DNA of 28,945 bases from Chara braunii (GCA_003427395.1 BFEA01000337.1:101922-130866); one strand, 5' to 3'; positions 9,653-19,525 are shown, counted from the first letter of the stretch. Notes: generated by a model not told the origin, from the sequence alone. Numbers and translations: made by a program.

Positions 9653-10539
9653 ACTGGCCCGCCCTGCAGACTGCAGGTAGTTCATGGGGACTTCCCAGGC
9701 ACTTCACGTGCAGTTCAGGAGGCAGGAGGTAGTCTTCAGGATTCGGCAACAGCACTCTGGAGAAGCGCTGCAGTAGTAGTAGTAGCGTTAGCAGTAGTCT
9801 TCAGCGCTGGGCGCTAGTAGGAGCTAGAGTGGTACTGGAGAGAGTGAGAGAGATTGGGCAGAGGCCAGGGAGACTTACCTGCAGCGCCATAGCTCCAGCT
9901 TCGTCTTCGAGGTACCTGCAGCACGGCGCCACCTTCAGACGTTAGTACCTGGCACATGAGAGAGGGAGAAATCTTCTTCTTCCTCTTCTCAGTCCACCAT
10001 CTCCCTCTCACCCTCTCGCTACCTGATTTCACTGTATCAGAAGACTACGAGAGAGCGGGCTTGGTGACATTTGGATCCAGACCCGGCATTGGGCTTCAGA
10101 CATTTGACGAGGGATTATCTGGGACTTGTAACGAAGACTTGGTGTTGACAAAATTCCCATCTTCCCCCTTCTTCGTCTGATCCCCTCCTCTTCGTCTGTG
10201 TATGGTCTGGACCTGGCGCATTCTTCCTGTGTGTAGCGCCAGGCCCCTTCACACCTTGTGATGAGGATGATGTATGTTTGGTCTGTATTGCGACATTGAT
10301 TGGGTCTAGTCATTTGTATTCTAGCATTCTGCTGCGCTGTCTTGTACTACGTGAGAGAGGTTAGTCCCGGTCAGGTCAGGGCTTATATCTAAGTCTTCCC
10401 CTGCGCTGTTATGTGCCATTTTTGTATGTGTCAGTATGTACACTGCTTGTTGAGATTCCACAGCACTGCATTGTCCATACAGTCCTTTTCATCACATTGC
10501 AGATCCTTGGCTATATAGATGCATCGCCCAACTGGGCAT

Positions 10540-10860
10540 GTATCAGCTACACACATGCACACCTTTGCATATAACTTGTGCAGTCTACCTTATCTGGTCT
10601 AATGACTCTAATGTACATACGAAGGGTTTGCTGCAACTTGTTTTCATCTGTTGTGTCTGGCTGTTGGTCTCAGGATGTCTACCAGATGACATGGCCAACT
10701 GTGGTTCATACGCTTTCATTGGTTGCTGCCAGTGCTCCCCTGTAAATCTAACATCTCCATTGGTAGCTATAGTTAAGGATGTACGTGAGCCTTGACCCAT
10801 TGTGCGAAGAACTGAAGCATTACTAGGTCTGTCTTGGCCTTGGCTGGCAATGGAATGAAT
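10540..10860 (-). pseudogene. Ty3/gypsy integrase, downstream part (split by a hAT insertion)
   Basis: The minus strand codes a retroviral-type integrase core. IPLPAKAKTDLVMLQFFAQW is followed by a frame change near 10790 into DVRFTGEHWQQPMKAYEPQ and then SSGRHPETNSQTQQM. A second frame change leads to LQQTLRMYIRVIRPDK near 10560. Integrase joins element cDNA to host DNA using a D,D-35-E triad. Here the second Asp reads Asn (TNGD for SDRD) and the Glu after HPETNGQT reads Gln, so it is dead. It is collinear with 12358-12620 across the hAT element and has no intact ORF. Confidence 0.8.
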
Positions 10861-11141
10861 CAGGGTTGCATCCCCGCCAACCGGTCGGGCCGACCGCCGA
10901 CCGTATTGTACCGACCGATCGGGGCCGACCGGTCGGCGGTAGCCGACGGCTCAGAAATCAGTCTTCCTCTGATTGTTTTTTTGTTCTGACTTCGGGTCTG
11001 TATTGCGCCTGCTGAGTACAGCCCGAATCCGCTGAGAAACTTTGGTTTCGGGGTGGGGGGGTTGGGGTTGGAGCATACCTGCAGCTCGGATTAAAAAAAG
11101 AAAAAAAGAAAAAAGAACCGGCTGTTACGTGTGAGAACACG

Positions 11142-11142
<1 letters not shown>

Positions 11143-11205
<63 letters not shown>
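11143..11205. repeat. (GA)n microsatellite inside the hAT element
   Basis: About 31 uninterrupted GA units. Confidence 0.98.
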
Positions 11206-11209
<4 letters not shown>

Positions 11210-11479
11210 CAAATAGCTCCTTAACATTTATTTCAAAACCCCTGGGGGTCATTTGAAAGGCCCTTGCACATAATTAGCAAGGGCTANNTCACCGTGAGCG
11301 AGGTACTGCTCATTGCAGAGTCATGNCACGCCAAGTATATATGCTGTTGATTCACATTAAGGTCNGTGTTTCAGGAGTTATGGNACCACTGAGCACGCGA
11401 GTTTCTGGGCAGTAGAAGGCCAACTCACCACGTGCTTTCCAGGGCTTCCCTCCACTACTCACCAAATGTGCAAAACTAG

Positions 11480-11731
11480 AATGAATCTTCTGCTAAAACA
11501 TGGAACCATACGCCGCCATATGATTTGTCTTTTGTGCAAGTCGTGACGAGTGGAGCAAGGCCCTTAGGGCCACTGCTTGTAGGAAAAGGAAACAAAAGAA
11601 AGAGGAATGAATCTTCTGCTAGAACATGGACTCATGCGCCGCCATATGTTTTGTCTTTTGTGCAAGTAGTGACGAGTGGAGCAAGGCCCTTAGGGCCACT
11701 GCTCGTAGGAAAACGAAACAAAAGAAAGAGA
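11480..11731. repeat. 126-bp tandem duplication inside the hAT element
   Basis: Bases 11480-11605 and 11606-11731 are direct copies, each starting AATGAATCTTCTGCTA and containing the palindrome GGCCCTTAGGGCC. Only a few positions differ. Confidence 0.92.
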
Positions 11732-12357
11732 GAGCTACGGTAGTAAGTAGTTGTAACGTGTAACCCATAACTGCTGGAAAGCAGACCTGACTTCGGATCC
11801 AGAACATATATTGCTGGCCTGCTCCATTCTCACATGAAATTTGCTGAACGTCTCTTGAGACGGTGGGACCTTTGCAGATGCACTGGGGTCCTTCGGGAAA
11901 AGGACAATTCAACAAGGAAAACGTGTGCTCATTTTTTTTTCTGTTCCCTTCGACATTTTAGAAGGGAGGGGCACCATTCACTACCTCAGCCTGCCCTCTC
12001 CAAGTTTTTTTTTACTCTATTTATTGGGGTGTGCGCGCATGGTTGCACGTGCACTAGGCGCCACACGTGCGTAGCTCGCCCGCATGCGATGCGCCGGAGT
12101 ATAGGGGTGATATAGGGGGTTATGGATAGTTTAATAATGGTGTTGGCGGCTGTTCGGGGCTGTTGGGGTGGTATATGGGGTATTGGGGCCCGCTATGGGG
12201 GTGTTGGTGATATTAATAGGGGTTCTGGACCCCATAAAAAGAAAAAAAAATGCGGGGTGCCGACGACCCCCAACCAGTAGGTGCCGACCAGCCGACCGGT
12301 CGGCAGGTCGACAGCCGACTAGTCAAGGGGCGCCGACGGTCGGGGTGTGCAACCCTG

Positions 12358-12620
12358 GAATAAATACTAAATTTGCATATTTGTTCAAACGGTCTAGTAT
12401 GACCATGACTTAAGTGTTCCCATTTCTACTTTTAACCTTAGTATCCATGGACTTGGATACGGACTCTCCAGGTCCTGAGGGAATAGGTAGTGGTCTCAGC
12501 AGTCAGAGCAGAGTGCTCGTCGTACTCTTGTTCCTTTGACATGCCTTACACTCCTGTACATAGATTATAGTGTTCTTTGCCTGATTGAAAACGAATCCAG
12601 CATGACGTTCACACGTTCCC
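12358..12620 (-). pseudogene. Ty3/gypsy integrase, upstream part (zinc-binding domain and core start)
   Basis: Reading the minus strand from 12620 gives YVQECKACQRNKSTTS, whose CxxC (12539-12550) is the second half of the HHCC zinc-binding domain. It is followed by LRPLPIPSGPGESVS, an in-frame stop and V-M-V-I-L-D-R-L-N-K-Y-A-N-L-V-F-I. The frame then runs without a break into the downstream part at 10860 if the hAT element and one target-duplication copy are left out. The histidine pair of HHCC is not clear to me. This gives the order of events: retroelement first, hAT later. Confidence 0.75.
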
Positions 12621-12719
12621 ATACACATGCGCAATAACAAGCAGACTTGGAGAGAGCAATCCAGACCGAACCAAGTGATGAGAATACACAGCGGAATCAG
12701 TCAAAGCATGAATAGAATT

Positions 12720-13158
12720 GAATTTAATTCAATGCTGATTATACCGTCCCTCCCCTTTCCAATCAGCAGCATGGATTCCAAGGATCTCAACCGTGTTACA
12801 ACACCCACGAAACAATTGTTTACAAAGTTTCATAGAGTATATGGGAGCCGTCTTCTTCCTCCGTCTATACCCAAGCTCTAGCCTATGGCGCTACATCCAC
12901 TTTAGCGCCCAACCAGTCAAGCCTGTAATTGCCACACAAATCTCCTGCGTTCAACAGCATAACTTGCGGAACTCCAAACCCAGCCACAGACGATATGTCC
13001 CCCCAGCAGGGGCCGCAGCTCGCAGGAGGAAGAATGAGAACGCCAACACGGTGAAGATGGAGACCTGTCACTCTCGAGGAATATCTCATCGAAGAACTGC
13101 TTCGAAGGCAGCTGAAGTAACCCCAACGACATACTTGAAGGGAGGCGCCAACCAGCGC
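12720..13158. repeat. Dispersed repeat E, copy 1
   Basis: It aligns with 14919-15350 through shared blocks: AATTTAATTCAAT, TGATTATACCGTCCCTCCCC, AATCAGCAGCATG, ACAACACCCACGAAAC, AAGTTTCATAGAGTAT, and AGGCGCCAAC at the end. Near the end both copies keep a plus-strand frame ending L-R-(R/K)-Q-L-K followed by TAA (13118-13120 here), while the upstream reading changes frame. It may be the decayed 3' end of a small retroelement ORF. Confidence 0.75.
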
Positions 13159-13655
13159 GTGGGACCTGAGACCCGGCAAGGCACGGCTATGGCTGCCAGC
13201 TATCTTGGGAGAAGAGCTGCTCAGCGCTGTTGAAAAAAGCGCAGCAGCACGAAAGCGGTCTCCAACAGTGAGTGAAAAAAAATGATGAAACAGAACCCGT
13301 AAAAATTATGTCCCCTCGTTTTTCTACCCTGCCACCTACGACTGTTCAAAACGACAGACTCACGGACTCTACCTACAGCCTCATTGAATGTAGACTGGAA
13401 AGCAGGAAAAAGGGAAAAAAAACAACCGGTAGGGCCTGTAGTTATTTTTTAAGGGAAAAGTCTCGATGGGACAGGTCCAGGGATCAAGCCCCGGCCTTAG
13501 TGTACAGCTCACTTTGAAACTGCAATTCATTGCACTCTTACACCCCGGGGAGTGAGGACCCCGAGCTAAGAATGTCCACAAGGTGACCGTCTGAGCAGTT
13601 GCCCTTCTTGTTCAGCCTCATATAACCGCACTATCGAATTTGTAGACTGAAGAAG
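13159..13655. other. No gene recognised
   Basis: Mixed DNA. A minus-strand GGGGCTTGATCCCTGG near 13473-13488 resembles a pol III B box, but no convincing A box or tRNA fold accompanies it. Confidence 0.4.
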
Positions 13656-14915
13656 TCATTTTCTTGTGTACCACCTGCCCTCAGTGTGAGGTTGAAATAA
13701 GAACTTCACAAGATACTCACAATTGGGGCCTGTGCCCCACCGATCTTCAATGCTCTTCACTTGATACCCCTGTCCACGGAAAGGAGGTCCAAACTGTTTG
13801 TCAGGAAATGCATCAGCAGGAGTGAAAGGCAGCAACTTTGAGGCATGGAAGATTGGATAGGTGTTGATATGACGGGGTACAGCAAGCACATAGGAAAGGT
13901 CCAAATGGATCTGCCCCCACAATATCAAGTACCTGCCATGGACCGTAGTAGACAGACAACAACTTCCTTGATATACCTTGCTCATCAGTTAGTTCAGATA
14001 TCTTCACCCAGACCCAGTGACCTGACCGTATAGTAGAGGGAGAATGATGCTTCTTAGCCTGTTCGATCATCCTCTTCTAGGCCTTGAACATGTTAGTTCT
14101 AGCTTTCTCTAGGTCTTTCTCATAACTCTTGGTGAATTCCTCAGTTCTGTAAGTTAGTTCGTTCTTGGACCCGTCAATGAGATCATCAAGAGGCTGTCTT
14201 GGATCTCTGGCAAAGTTCAGCCTGTAGGGTGTGAAACCTGTCGTGTCGTGAACAGGAGTGTTATACATCAATTGTGCCCTGGACAAATGTTTGTCCTAGT
14301 CCTGCTGATCAGGGGAGACCGCAGGACGCAGCAACTGAAACAAGACTTGGTTCATCACTTTAACCTGTCCATTGGTGAATTCCTCAGTTCTATAAGCTAG
14401 TTCGGGCTTGGACCAGTCAATGAGATCATCAAGAGGCTGTCTTGGATCTCTGGCAAAGTTCAGCCCATAGGGTGTGAAACCTGTAGTGTCGTGAACAGGA
14501 GTGTTATACATCAATTGTGCCCTGGACAAATGTTTGTCCTAGTCCTGCTGATCAGGGGAGACCGCAGGACGCAGTAACTGAAACAAGACTTGGTTCATCA
14601 TTTTAACCTGCCCATTGGCTTCAAGATGTCTGCCAAAAATCATGTCTAGTCTAGAATGAAGGTAGTCTTTGCAGAAGGACTGTCACCCACCACTGCAAAA
14701 TTTGGGGTCTCTGTCACTAACGATGGAGGTTGGGCCCCATGGACATTTACCCACCTCTCAACAAATAGCTCTCTGACCAGAGGTACTCTGACCTTAGGAG
14801 GCAAGGGAATAAACTCGACAAACTTAGACAAATGATCCACACAAACCATTACCCGTCTCATGCCACGTTCAGCAGTCTTGCCTAGATCAGTAGAGTCTAT
14901 AGATGCCCAATCCAA
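13656..14915 (-). pseudogene. Ty3/gypsy integrase core and C-terminal domain (duplicated, decayed)
   Basis: Minus strand, in order. The core start is ASIDSTDLGKT (first catalytic Asp kept, 14895-14897) followed by VDHLSKFVEFIPLPPK, with a second-Asp region that has largely decayed (LVTETPNF). HLEANGQVKMMNQVLFQLL follows near 14600; the residue equivalent to the catalytic Glu is Lys (AAA, 14602-14604). Then SRAQLMYNTPVHDTTGFTPY appears twice, LEKARTNMFKA runs into a TAG, and RMIEQAKKHHSPSTI leads on. The C-terminal chromo/tether-type region contains YYGPWQVLDIVGADPFGP and, in another frame, YPIFHASKLLPFTPAD and EYLVKFLFQPHTEGRWY. A TAG before DKHLSRAQ occurs in both duplicate units, so that stop predates the duplication. 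Not functional. Confidence 0.85.
14131..14616. repeat. 243-bp in-frame tandem duplication in integrase
   Basis: Units 14131-14373 and 14374-14616 are direct copies (81 codons each), differing at about 11 positions. The junction falls in a TTGG shared by both unit ends. Confidence 0.93.
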
Positions 14916-14918
14916 TCA

Positions 14919-15350
14919 GAATTTAATTCAATCCTGATTATACCGTCCCTCCCCGATCCAATCAGCAGCATGAATTCCCAGGATGTCAACCGGATTACAA
15001 CACCCACGAAACAAAATTTACAAAGTTTCATAGAGTATTTGGGAGCCCTCTTCTTTCTTTGTCAATCCCCAAACTCTAGCTATGGCGCCACTTCCACTTC
15101 AGCGCCCAACGAGTCAAGCTTGCAATCGCCACACAACCCCCTGCGTCCAACATCATAACCTGCGGCATTCCATACCGAGCCGCAGATGATATGTCCACTC
15201 AGCAGGGAGCGCAACTCTCAGGATGAAGAACGAGAACAACAACACGATGAAGATGTAGACCTGCCACTCTCGAAGATCTCATGGAAGAGCAGCTTCGAAA
15301 GCAGTTGAAGTAACCCCGATAGCACACTTGGAGGGAGGCGCCAACTAGCG
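14919..15350. repeat. Dispersed repeat E, copy 2
   Basis: Second copy of the repeat at 12720-13158. Its left edge abuts the truncated start of the minus-strand integrase and its right edge abuts the middle of an RT domain on the plus strand, so both neighbours are cut at the repeat borders. The conserved TAA after L-R-K-Q-L-K is at 15311-15313. Confidence 0.75.
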
Positions 15351-15576
15351 ACGGGCTCACCGTAATGCCCTTCGGTCTCACGAACGCACCAAACACCTTT
15401 CAAAGTCTTCTGGATAAGGCCGATTTTTGGTTTTGTATTTGGATGACATTTTGATTCTCAGCAAACCTATCGAGGAACACATGAAGCACCTTGAGGAGGT
15501 GTTCACCATCCTGATGAAAACGCAGCTCCATCTCAACTTAGAGAAATCTGAGTTTGGGAGGGACAGCGTCATCTAT

Positions 15577-15840
15577 CTTGGGCACCGGTTGTCTGCCGCA
15601 GGCCTTGAGCCTGAGGCAACCAAGGTTGAGGTCATACGCAAGTGGCCTCAATACGTGGACGTTCGGGAATTGCGTTCTTTTCTTGGTCTTGCATCATCCT
15701 ATCGAAACCTTGGGCACCGGTTGTCTGCTGCAGGCCTCGAGCCTGAGGCAACCAAGGTTGAGGTCATACGCAAGTGGACTCAATCCGCGGACGACCGGGA
15801 ATTGCGTTCTTTTTTTGGACTTGCATCATCATATCAAAAG
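15577..15840. repeat. 132-bp in-frame tandem duplication in RT connection region
   Basis: Units 15577-15708 and 15709-15840 are direct copies (44 codons each) differing at about 12 positions, roughly 9 percent. Confidence 0.93.
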
Positions 15841-16604
15841 TTTGTGCCCCGATTTTCTATTGTTGCTCGCCCGTTGTCCAAACTAACAAGCAATAATGTA
15901 TCTTACACGTGGGATGCAACGTGTAAGACCGCTTTTCAAGCCTTGCAGATTCCAAACTCACATTTGTAGTCACTACGGATGCGAGCCTGTATGGGATTGG
16001 TGCAGTGTTGCAACAAGATTACGGTGATGGCTTGCGACCGCTCGAGTACTACAGCAAATGCATGCCCAATGAAAAGGTAGCTACTTCCACCTACATGTGC
16101 GAGCTCTATGCTCTGTGCGTGGCATTGAATCATTGGAAGCACTATTTTTTGGGACACCGTTTCAAGGTCTTCTCAGACCATGAGACCTTGAAATGGATCA
16201 AGGAGCAAACCACCTTGCCCCCTATGTTGACTCGCTGGTTTCTTGAGCTTGATATTTTTTATAATCGAGTTGCTGATGCATTGTCTCGCCACCCCGAGTA
16301 TATGACTTGCCTTGTGAACTCCTCCGACCTCCGGAAGAAATTGAAGGAGGAAGTTGTGGAGCAAACTGCCAAGGACCCGTACCTTAGTCCGATCCATGAG
16401 CAGCTGCGGACGGACCCCAACAGTCAGCCTGATTTTCACGAATGTGAAGGACTGGTTTTCTGACGCTATGGAAAGAATGATCGTTTGTGTATACCCAACC
16501 ATGAGCCTCTCCGCACACACTTCTTGGACTTGGCTCACGGTTGGAGTGGACATATCGGCATGGCGAAGACTTACCGAAACCTATTACAACAGTGTGATTG
16601 GACT

Positions 16605-16706
16605 GGTAGGAAAGGATCTGCTGAAAAGTTTGTGGCTGAGTGTCAAGTTCGTCGTGGTAGGAAAGGATCTGCTGAAAAGTTTGTGGCTGAGTGTCAAGTT
16701 CATCAA
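16605..16706. repeat. 51-bp in-frame tandem duplication in integrase zinc-binding region
   Basis: Units 16605-16655 and 16656-16706 (GGTAGGAAAGGATCTGCTGA...) encode G-R-K-G-S-A-E-K-F-V-A-E-C-Q-V twice. They differ only at the last few bases, so this duplication is younger than the 132-bp one in the same element. Confidence 0.95.
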
Positions 16707-17400
16707 CGAATGAAACCATTAAGACAAAAGCCCATGGGGCTGTTTAAACCTCTTCCCATTCCCAACGGTCCCGGAGGGTCTGTCTCTATCAACTTCATGG
16801 AGATGGGAAAGATAAGTACGAATGGATGTTCACAAGTGATGGTGATTGTTGATCCATTTTCCAAATATCTGAATATGATTCCATTGCCACCTCATGGCCC
16901 AGCTGAACTTTTGATCAGCGAGTTCCACCAGAAGTACATTCGGCAGTTCGGGACCCCGAAAACCCTTGTGAGTGATTGGGACCCACACTATATAAGTACT
17001 GAATGGAAGAACTTCCCATCCCAACTCCTTGGCCTCAAGTTGAGCATGACATCTGGTTGACATCCTGAAGCCAACGGATTGGCTGAGGAGATTAATCAGA
17101 CCATGTTTAACTTCTTGGCAGGCCTGGCTTCAGCGCCAAGTATGATCGCTTGCTCAAGGTTGCCATTGCAGCAATGACCAAGCGACAACACGCCATGATC
17201 CATCATGTGAATAAGAAACGCACACCTTTGATTATCAAAGAGGGAAGTTATGTCTGGGTCAAGGTGTCTGAATTTTCGGAAGAAGAGGGGGTGTCACAAA
17301 AACTTCTCCCTCTATTATGGTCCGTGGGAAGTTCCGGACGTCATTGGTGATGATGAGTTCGGTCGTTCGTGTGTAATTGCTGTCTCATCTGCGCACGTAC

Positions 17401-18490
17401 TGTTACATGCTGCGCCTGCAGCAGGCTGCACGGGCCATTTTCAGGCCTGTGTTGTTTTCAGGCCAAAAACCTGAAAACAAGGGCCTACAGGCCCCGTGTC
17501 GTTTCAGCCTGAAAGCCTGAAAACAAGGGCCTAGGCCTTGTGTTGTTTCAGGCTAAATCAGGGCCTTTCTGGCCCTGAGCGTTTTCAGCCTGAAACTGAG
17601 GGCCATTTTCAGGACCTTGTAAGACCGACCTGCCCTGAAACTCAGGCCCCAGACCAAGGTTTTAGCTCAGGCCATTTCTGGCCTATTTTCAAGACAACCT
17701 TTGTTTGAGCTTCAACCCCAGGGTCTGGCATGTTGAGGCATTGGCAAGAGCAGCCTCCTGGACGGGCCAGCACTATATAGGACTGGCCCGCCCTGCAGGC
17801 CGGCAGGTAGTTCCTAGGTACTTCCCAGCCACTTCACGTGCAGTTCAGGAGGCAGGAGGTAGTCTTCAGGATTCGGCAGCAGCACTCTGGAGGAGCGCCG
17901 CAGGAGTAGTTGTAGCGTTAGCAGTAGTCTTCAACGCTGGGCGCTAGTAGCGTTAGCTGTAGTCATCAGCGCTGGGCGCCATAGGAGCTAGGGTAGTACT
18001 AGAGAGAGAGAGATAGGGCGTAGGCCAGGGATACTTACCTGCAGCGCCATCGCCCCAGCTTCGTCTTCGAGGTACCTGCAGCACAGCGCAAACTTCACAG
18101 GTTAGTACATGGCACGTAAGAGAGAGAGAGAGTTCTTCTTCTTCCTCTTCTCAGTCCACCATCTCCCTCTCACCCTCTCGCTACCTGACTTCACTGCATC
18201 AGCAGACTACGAGAGAAAGAGAGAGCTTGGTGACATTTGGATCCAGACTCGACATTTGGGCTTCAGACATTTTGACGAGGGATTATTTGGGACTTGTGAC
18301 AAAGACTTGGTGTTGACGACATTCCCATCTCTCCCCCTCTTCTTCGTCTGTTTCACTCCTCTTCGTCTGTGCATGATCAGGGCCTGGCGCCTTCTTCCTG
18401 TGTATAGCGCCAGGTCTCTTCACAGCTTGTGATGAGAATGATGTATGTTTAGTCTGCATTGCAACATTGATTGGGCTAGTCATTGATATT
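17401..18490. mobile_element. LTR-like repeat family, copy C (right-truncated)
   Basis: It starts TGTTACATGCTGCGCCTGCA exactly where the integrase frame of the preceding pol is cut. It follows copy B through the hairpin array, TATATAG (17774-17780), the CAGCGCTGGGCGC blocks and the ACTTACCTG at 18033-18041. The GATCCAGAC-TTTGGGCTTCAGACATTT region follows, and homology ends at TATTCTAGCA (about 18494). There LTR copy D2 begins, so the last 250 bp or so of the family are missing. Confidence 0.65.
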
Positions 18491-18501
18491 CTAGCACAGC
18501 A

Positions 18502-19525
18502 TGTGTCTGACCGGCACCTAATTTTCTAAAAATAAATGTGTCCGGCAGGTCCCCTACTTAACCGATCAAGTGGCAGCCTTAGAACATTCACAAAGATTGT
18601 AAACACAACCTAATTTTATCCAGATTAGTTCACTTACAAAAGCTTTGCATAAAACTGGATATGGTAGCATACTACAATCCTAAACAAAGCTGTCTGTGAG
18701 GTGTTAGCAGTCTGTCAAACAACTAATCAAAAATAAAACTAAATTATGTTGCAGATGTATGAACAGTGGATATGGTTGTGTTTACAGTTGAGCACCAATT
18801 GGAACCTACCCTCCCCTCAATCCAACATACCGAAGAGCATTAATGAGCAGCAGTGTCTAGGTGTGCAATGTCGGCCCACCCCTGTGCCCCAGGTGCATGC
18901 TTATGACGAGGCTTGCCCATTCTTTATCCTCGCGTGCAACGAGCCTTACGTCCGACTGATCTGGCTGATCAAGACGCTTATTTAAGGACTGCCCCCAAGG
19001 TCGCTCAGGAATTATTTAACGTCGCAATCAGGACGACGATCATAGCCAGTGGACAGATCGGAATCCCATCCAGAAATGTTTATAGGCGGTCTGGGAGCGT
19101 CTGCATAAGCCTGTTCAGTCCGCACACCCCTCTATCAGCGCAGCAAAAGTGCCCTCATGGACAAAGCAGCCATCGCATGCGTGTACTAATCCCGTTGGGT
19201 TGGCATGGTGGCCGTGACCCATGTGCTTCGACCAGGGCCCTTCAGAGGCACCGCCCTTTCTCCTTCCAGATGCGCCACCAGGAAGATTGTCGTCTCTCAA
19301 GGTAGAGCGCTCACGACACCTAACCAAAAGAGAGGACTCTCAAGTTGGACTCACTTCCTCGCGGTAAGAAGAGATTGAGAGGGTAGATAAGGTAAGGGAA
19401 CAACAACGTACCTGGAGATAGCTGCCCCCAACCACAGATTTCTCACCAATTGAGCTGAGTGTGCATTTGATGACGGGTCGTAGCCTCGGTACCACCCACA
19501 ACGCAATGCAGTGCCACCTCAGCCA
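18502..19525 (-). mobile_element. LTR copy D2 (solo-like) of the minus-strand Ty3/gypsy family
   Basis: It aligns with LTR D1 from TGTGTCTGACCG to GTGCCACCTCAGCCA and keeps the minus-strand TATA box (CCTATAAAC, 19079-19084). No gag follows on its left, which is repeat C instead, so it is a solo LTR or a truncated element. About 210 bp at 19230-19439 are absent from D1, between GTGCTTC and TTCTCACCAATTGAG, and may be an insertion. Several base differences show it is not recent relative to D1. Confidence 0.68.
19230..19439. other. Segment in D2 absent from D1
   Basis: LTR homology to D1 breaks at 19229 and resumes at about 19440. The segment contains a minus-strand donor-like CTCCAG|GTACGT. 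No terminal repeats are evident, so insertion in D2 and deletion in D1 are equally possible. Confidence 0.5.

Larger units (their letters stand above)
9270..10442. mobile_element. LTR-like repeat family, copy B (most complete)
   Basis: Copy B shares its left terminus, TGTTGCATGCTGTGCCTGCA, with copy C (17401), and nothing is shared to the left of it; this fixes that end with a TG. The right end is set near TCAGTATGTACA by comparison with copy A, giving about 1.17 kb with TG...CA ends. Inside are a hairpin array (9298-9557), TATATAGG at 9645-9652 that is conserved in copy C, and the CAGCGCTGGGCGC blocks. The conserved ACTTACCTG follows at 9873-9881, then a long pyrimidine tract. No primer-binding site or polypurine tract adjoins either end, and the flanks of B and C differ, so solo LTRs are likely. 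The TATA core is nearly palindromic, so orientation is not decided. Confidence 0.65.
10861..12357. mobile_element. hAT-superfamily DNA transposon, non-autonomous, 1497 bp
   Basis: The left end reads CAGGGTTGCATCCCCG and the right end, read on the other strand, CAGGGTTGCACACCCCG; CAGGG-type termini and the 8-bp duplication outside them indicate hAT. The exact 14-base palindrome GCCGACCGGTCGGC lies 63 bp in from the left end (10924-10937) and 53 bp in from the right (12291-12304), with partial copies around it. Subterminal repeats like these usually bind transposase. The interior has no transposase-like frame. It holds a (GA)n microsatellite, five ambiguous bases (11287, 11288, 11326, 11365, 11384) and a 126-bp duplication. 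It depends on an enzyme from elsewhere. It lies inside a retrotransposon integrase and is therefore younger than that element. Confidence 0.88.
10853..12365. repeat. 8-bp target-site duplication flanking the hAT element
   Basis: GAATGAAT (10853-10860) lies directly left of the element and GAATAAAT (12358-12365) directly right, matching at 7 of 8 positions. Eight-base duplications are the hallmark of hAT transposition. Confidence 0.85.
15351..17400 (+). pseudogene. Ty3/gypsy pol: RT (partial), RNase H, integrase
   Basis: RT enters mid-domain at MPFGLTNAP (15365) and, after a frame change, has the catalytic YLDD at 15436-15447. The connection region LGHRLSAAGLEPEATKVEVI is present twice. Another frame change near 15945 leads to RNase H: TTDAS (Asp 15978-15980), CELYAL, SDHETLKWI and ADALSRHPE, with the segment before VADALSR shortened. 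After a stop comes integrase. It starts HGWSGHIGMAKTYRNLLQQ, with the last zinc Cys replaced (CQVHQ). In the core the first Asp is Asn (SVSINFME, AAC 16791-16793). The second Asp (SDWDP, 16974-16976) and the Glu (HPEANGLAE, 17085-17087) remain. A TGA (17058-17060) precedes HPEAN. The C-terminal part (YYGPWEV, frameshifted) stops abruptly at the TG of repeat C. It is non-functional, and gag and protease are absent on this strand. Confidence 0.88.

Noticed and set aside
13440-13590. tRNA-like sequence on the minus strand (B box near 13480)
   Set aside because: The A box is ambiguous, the spacing is too long and no cloverleaf can be drawn.
9270-18490. Copies B and C as the two LTRs of one element containing 10443-17400
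   Set aside because: No primer-binding site follows B and no polypurine tract precedes C. The interior is a patchwork of opposite-strand fragments, and C interrupts pol before its normal end. Solo or truncated copies fit better.
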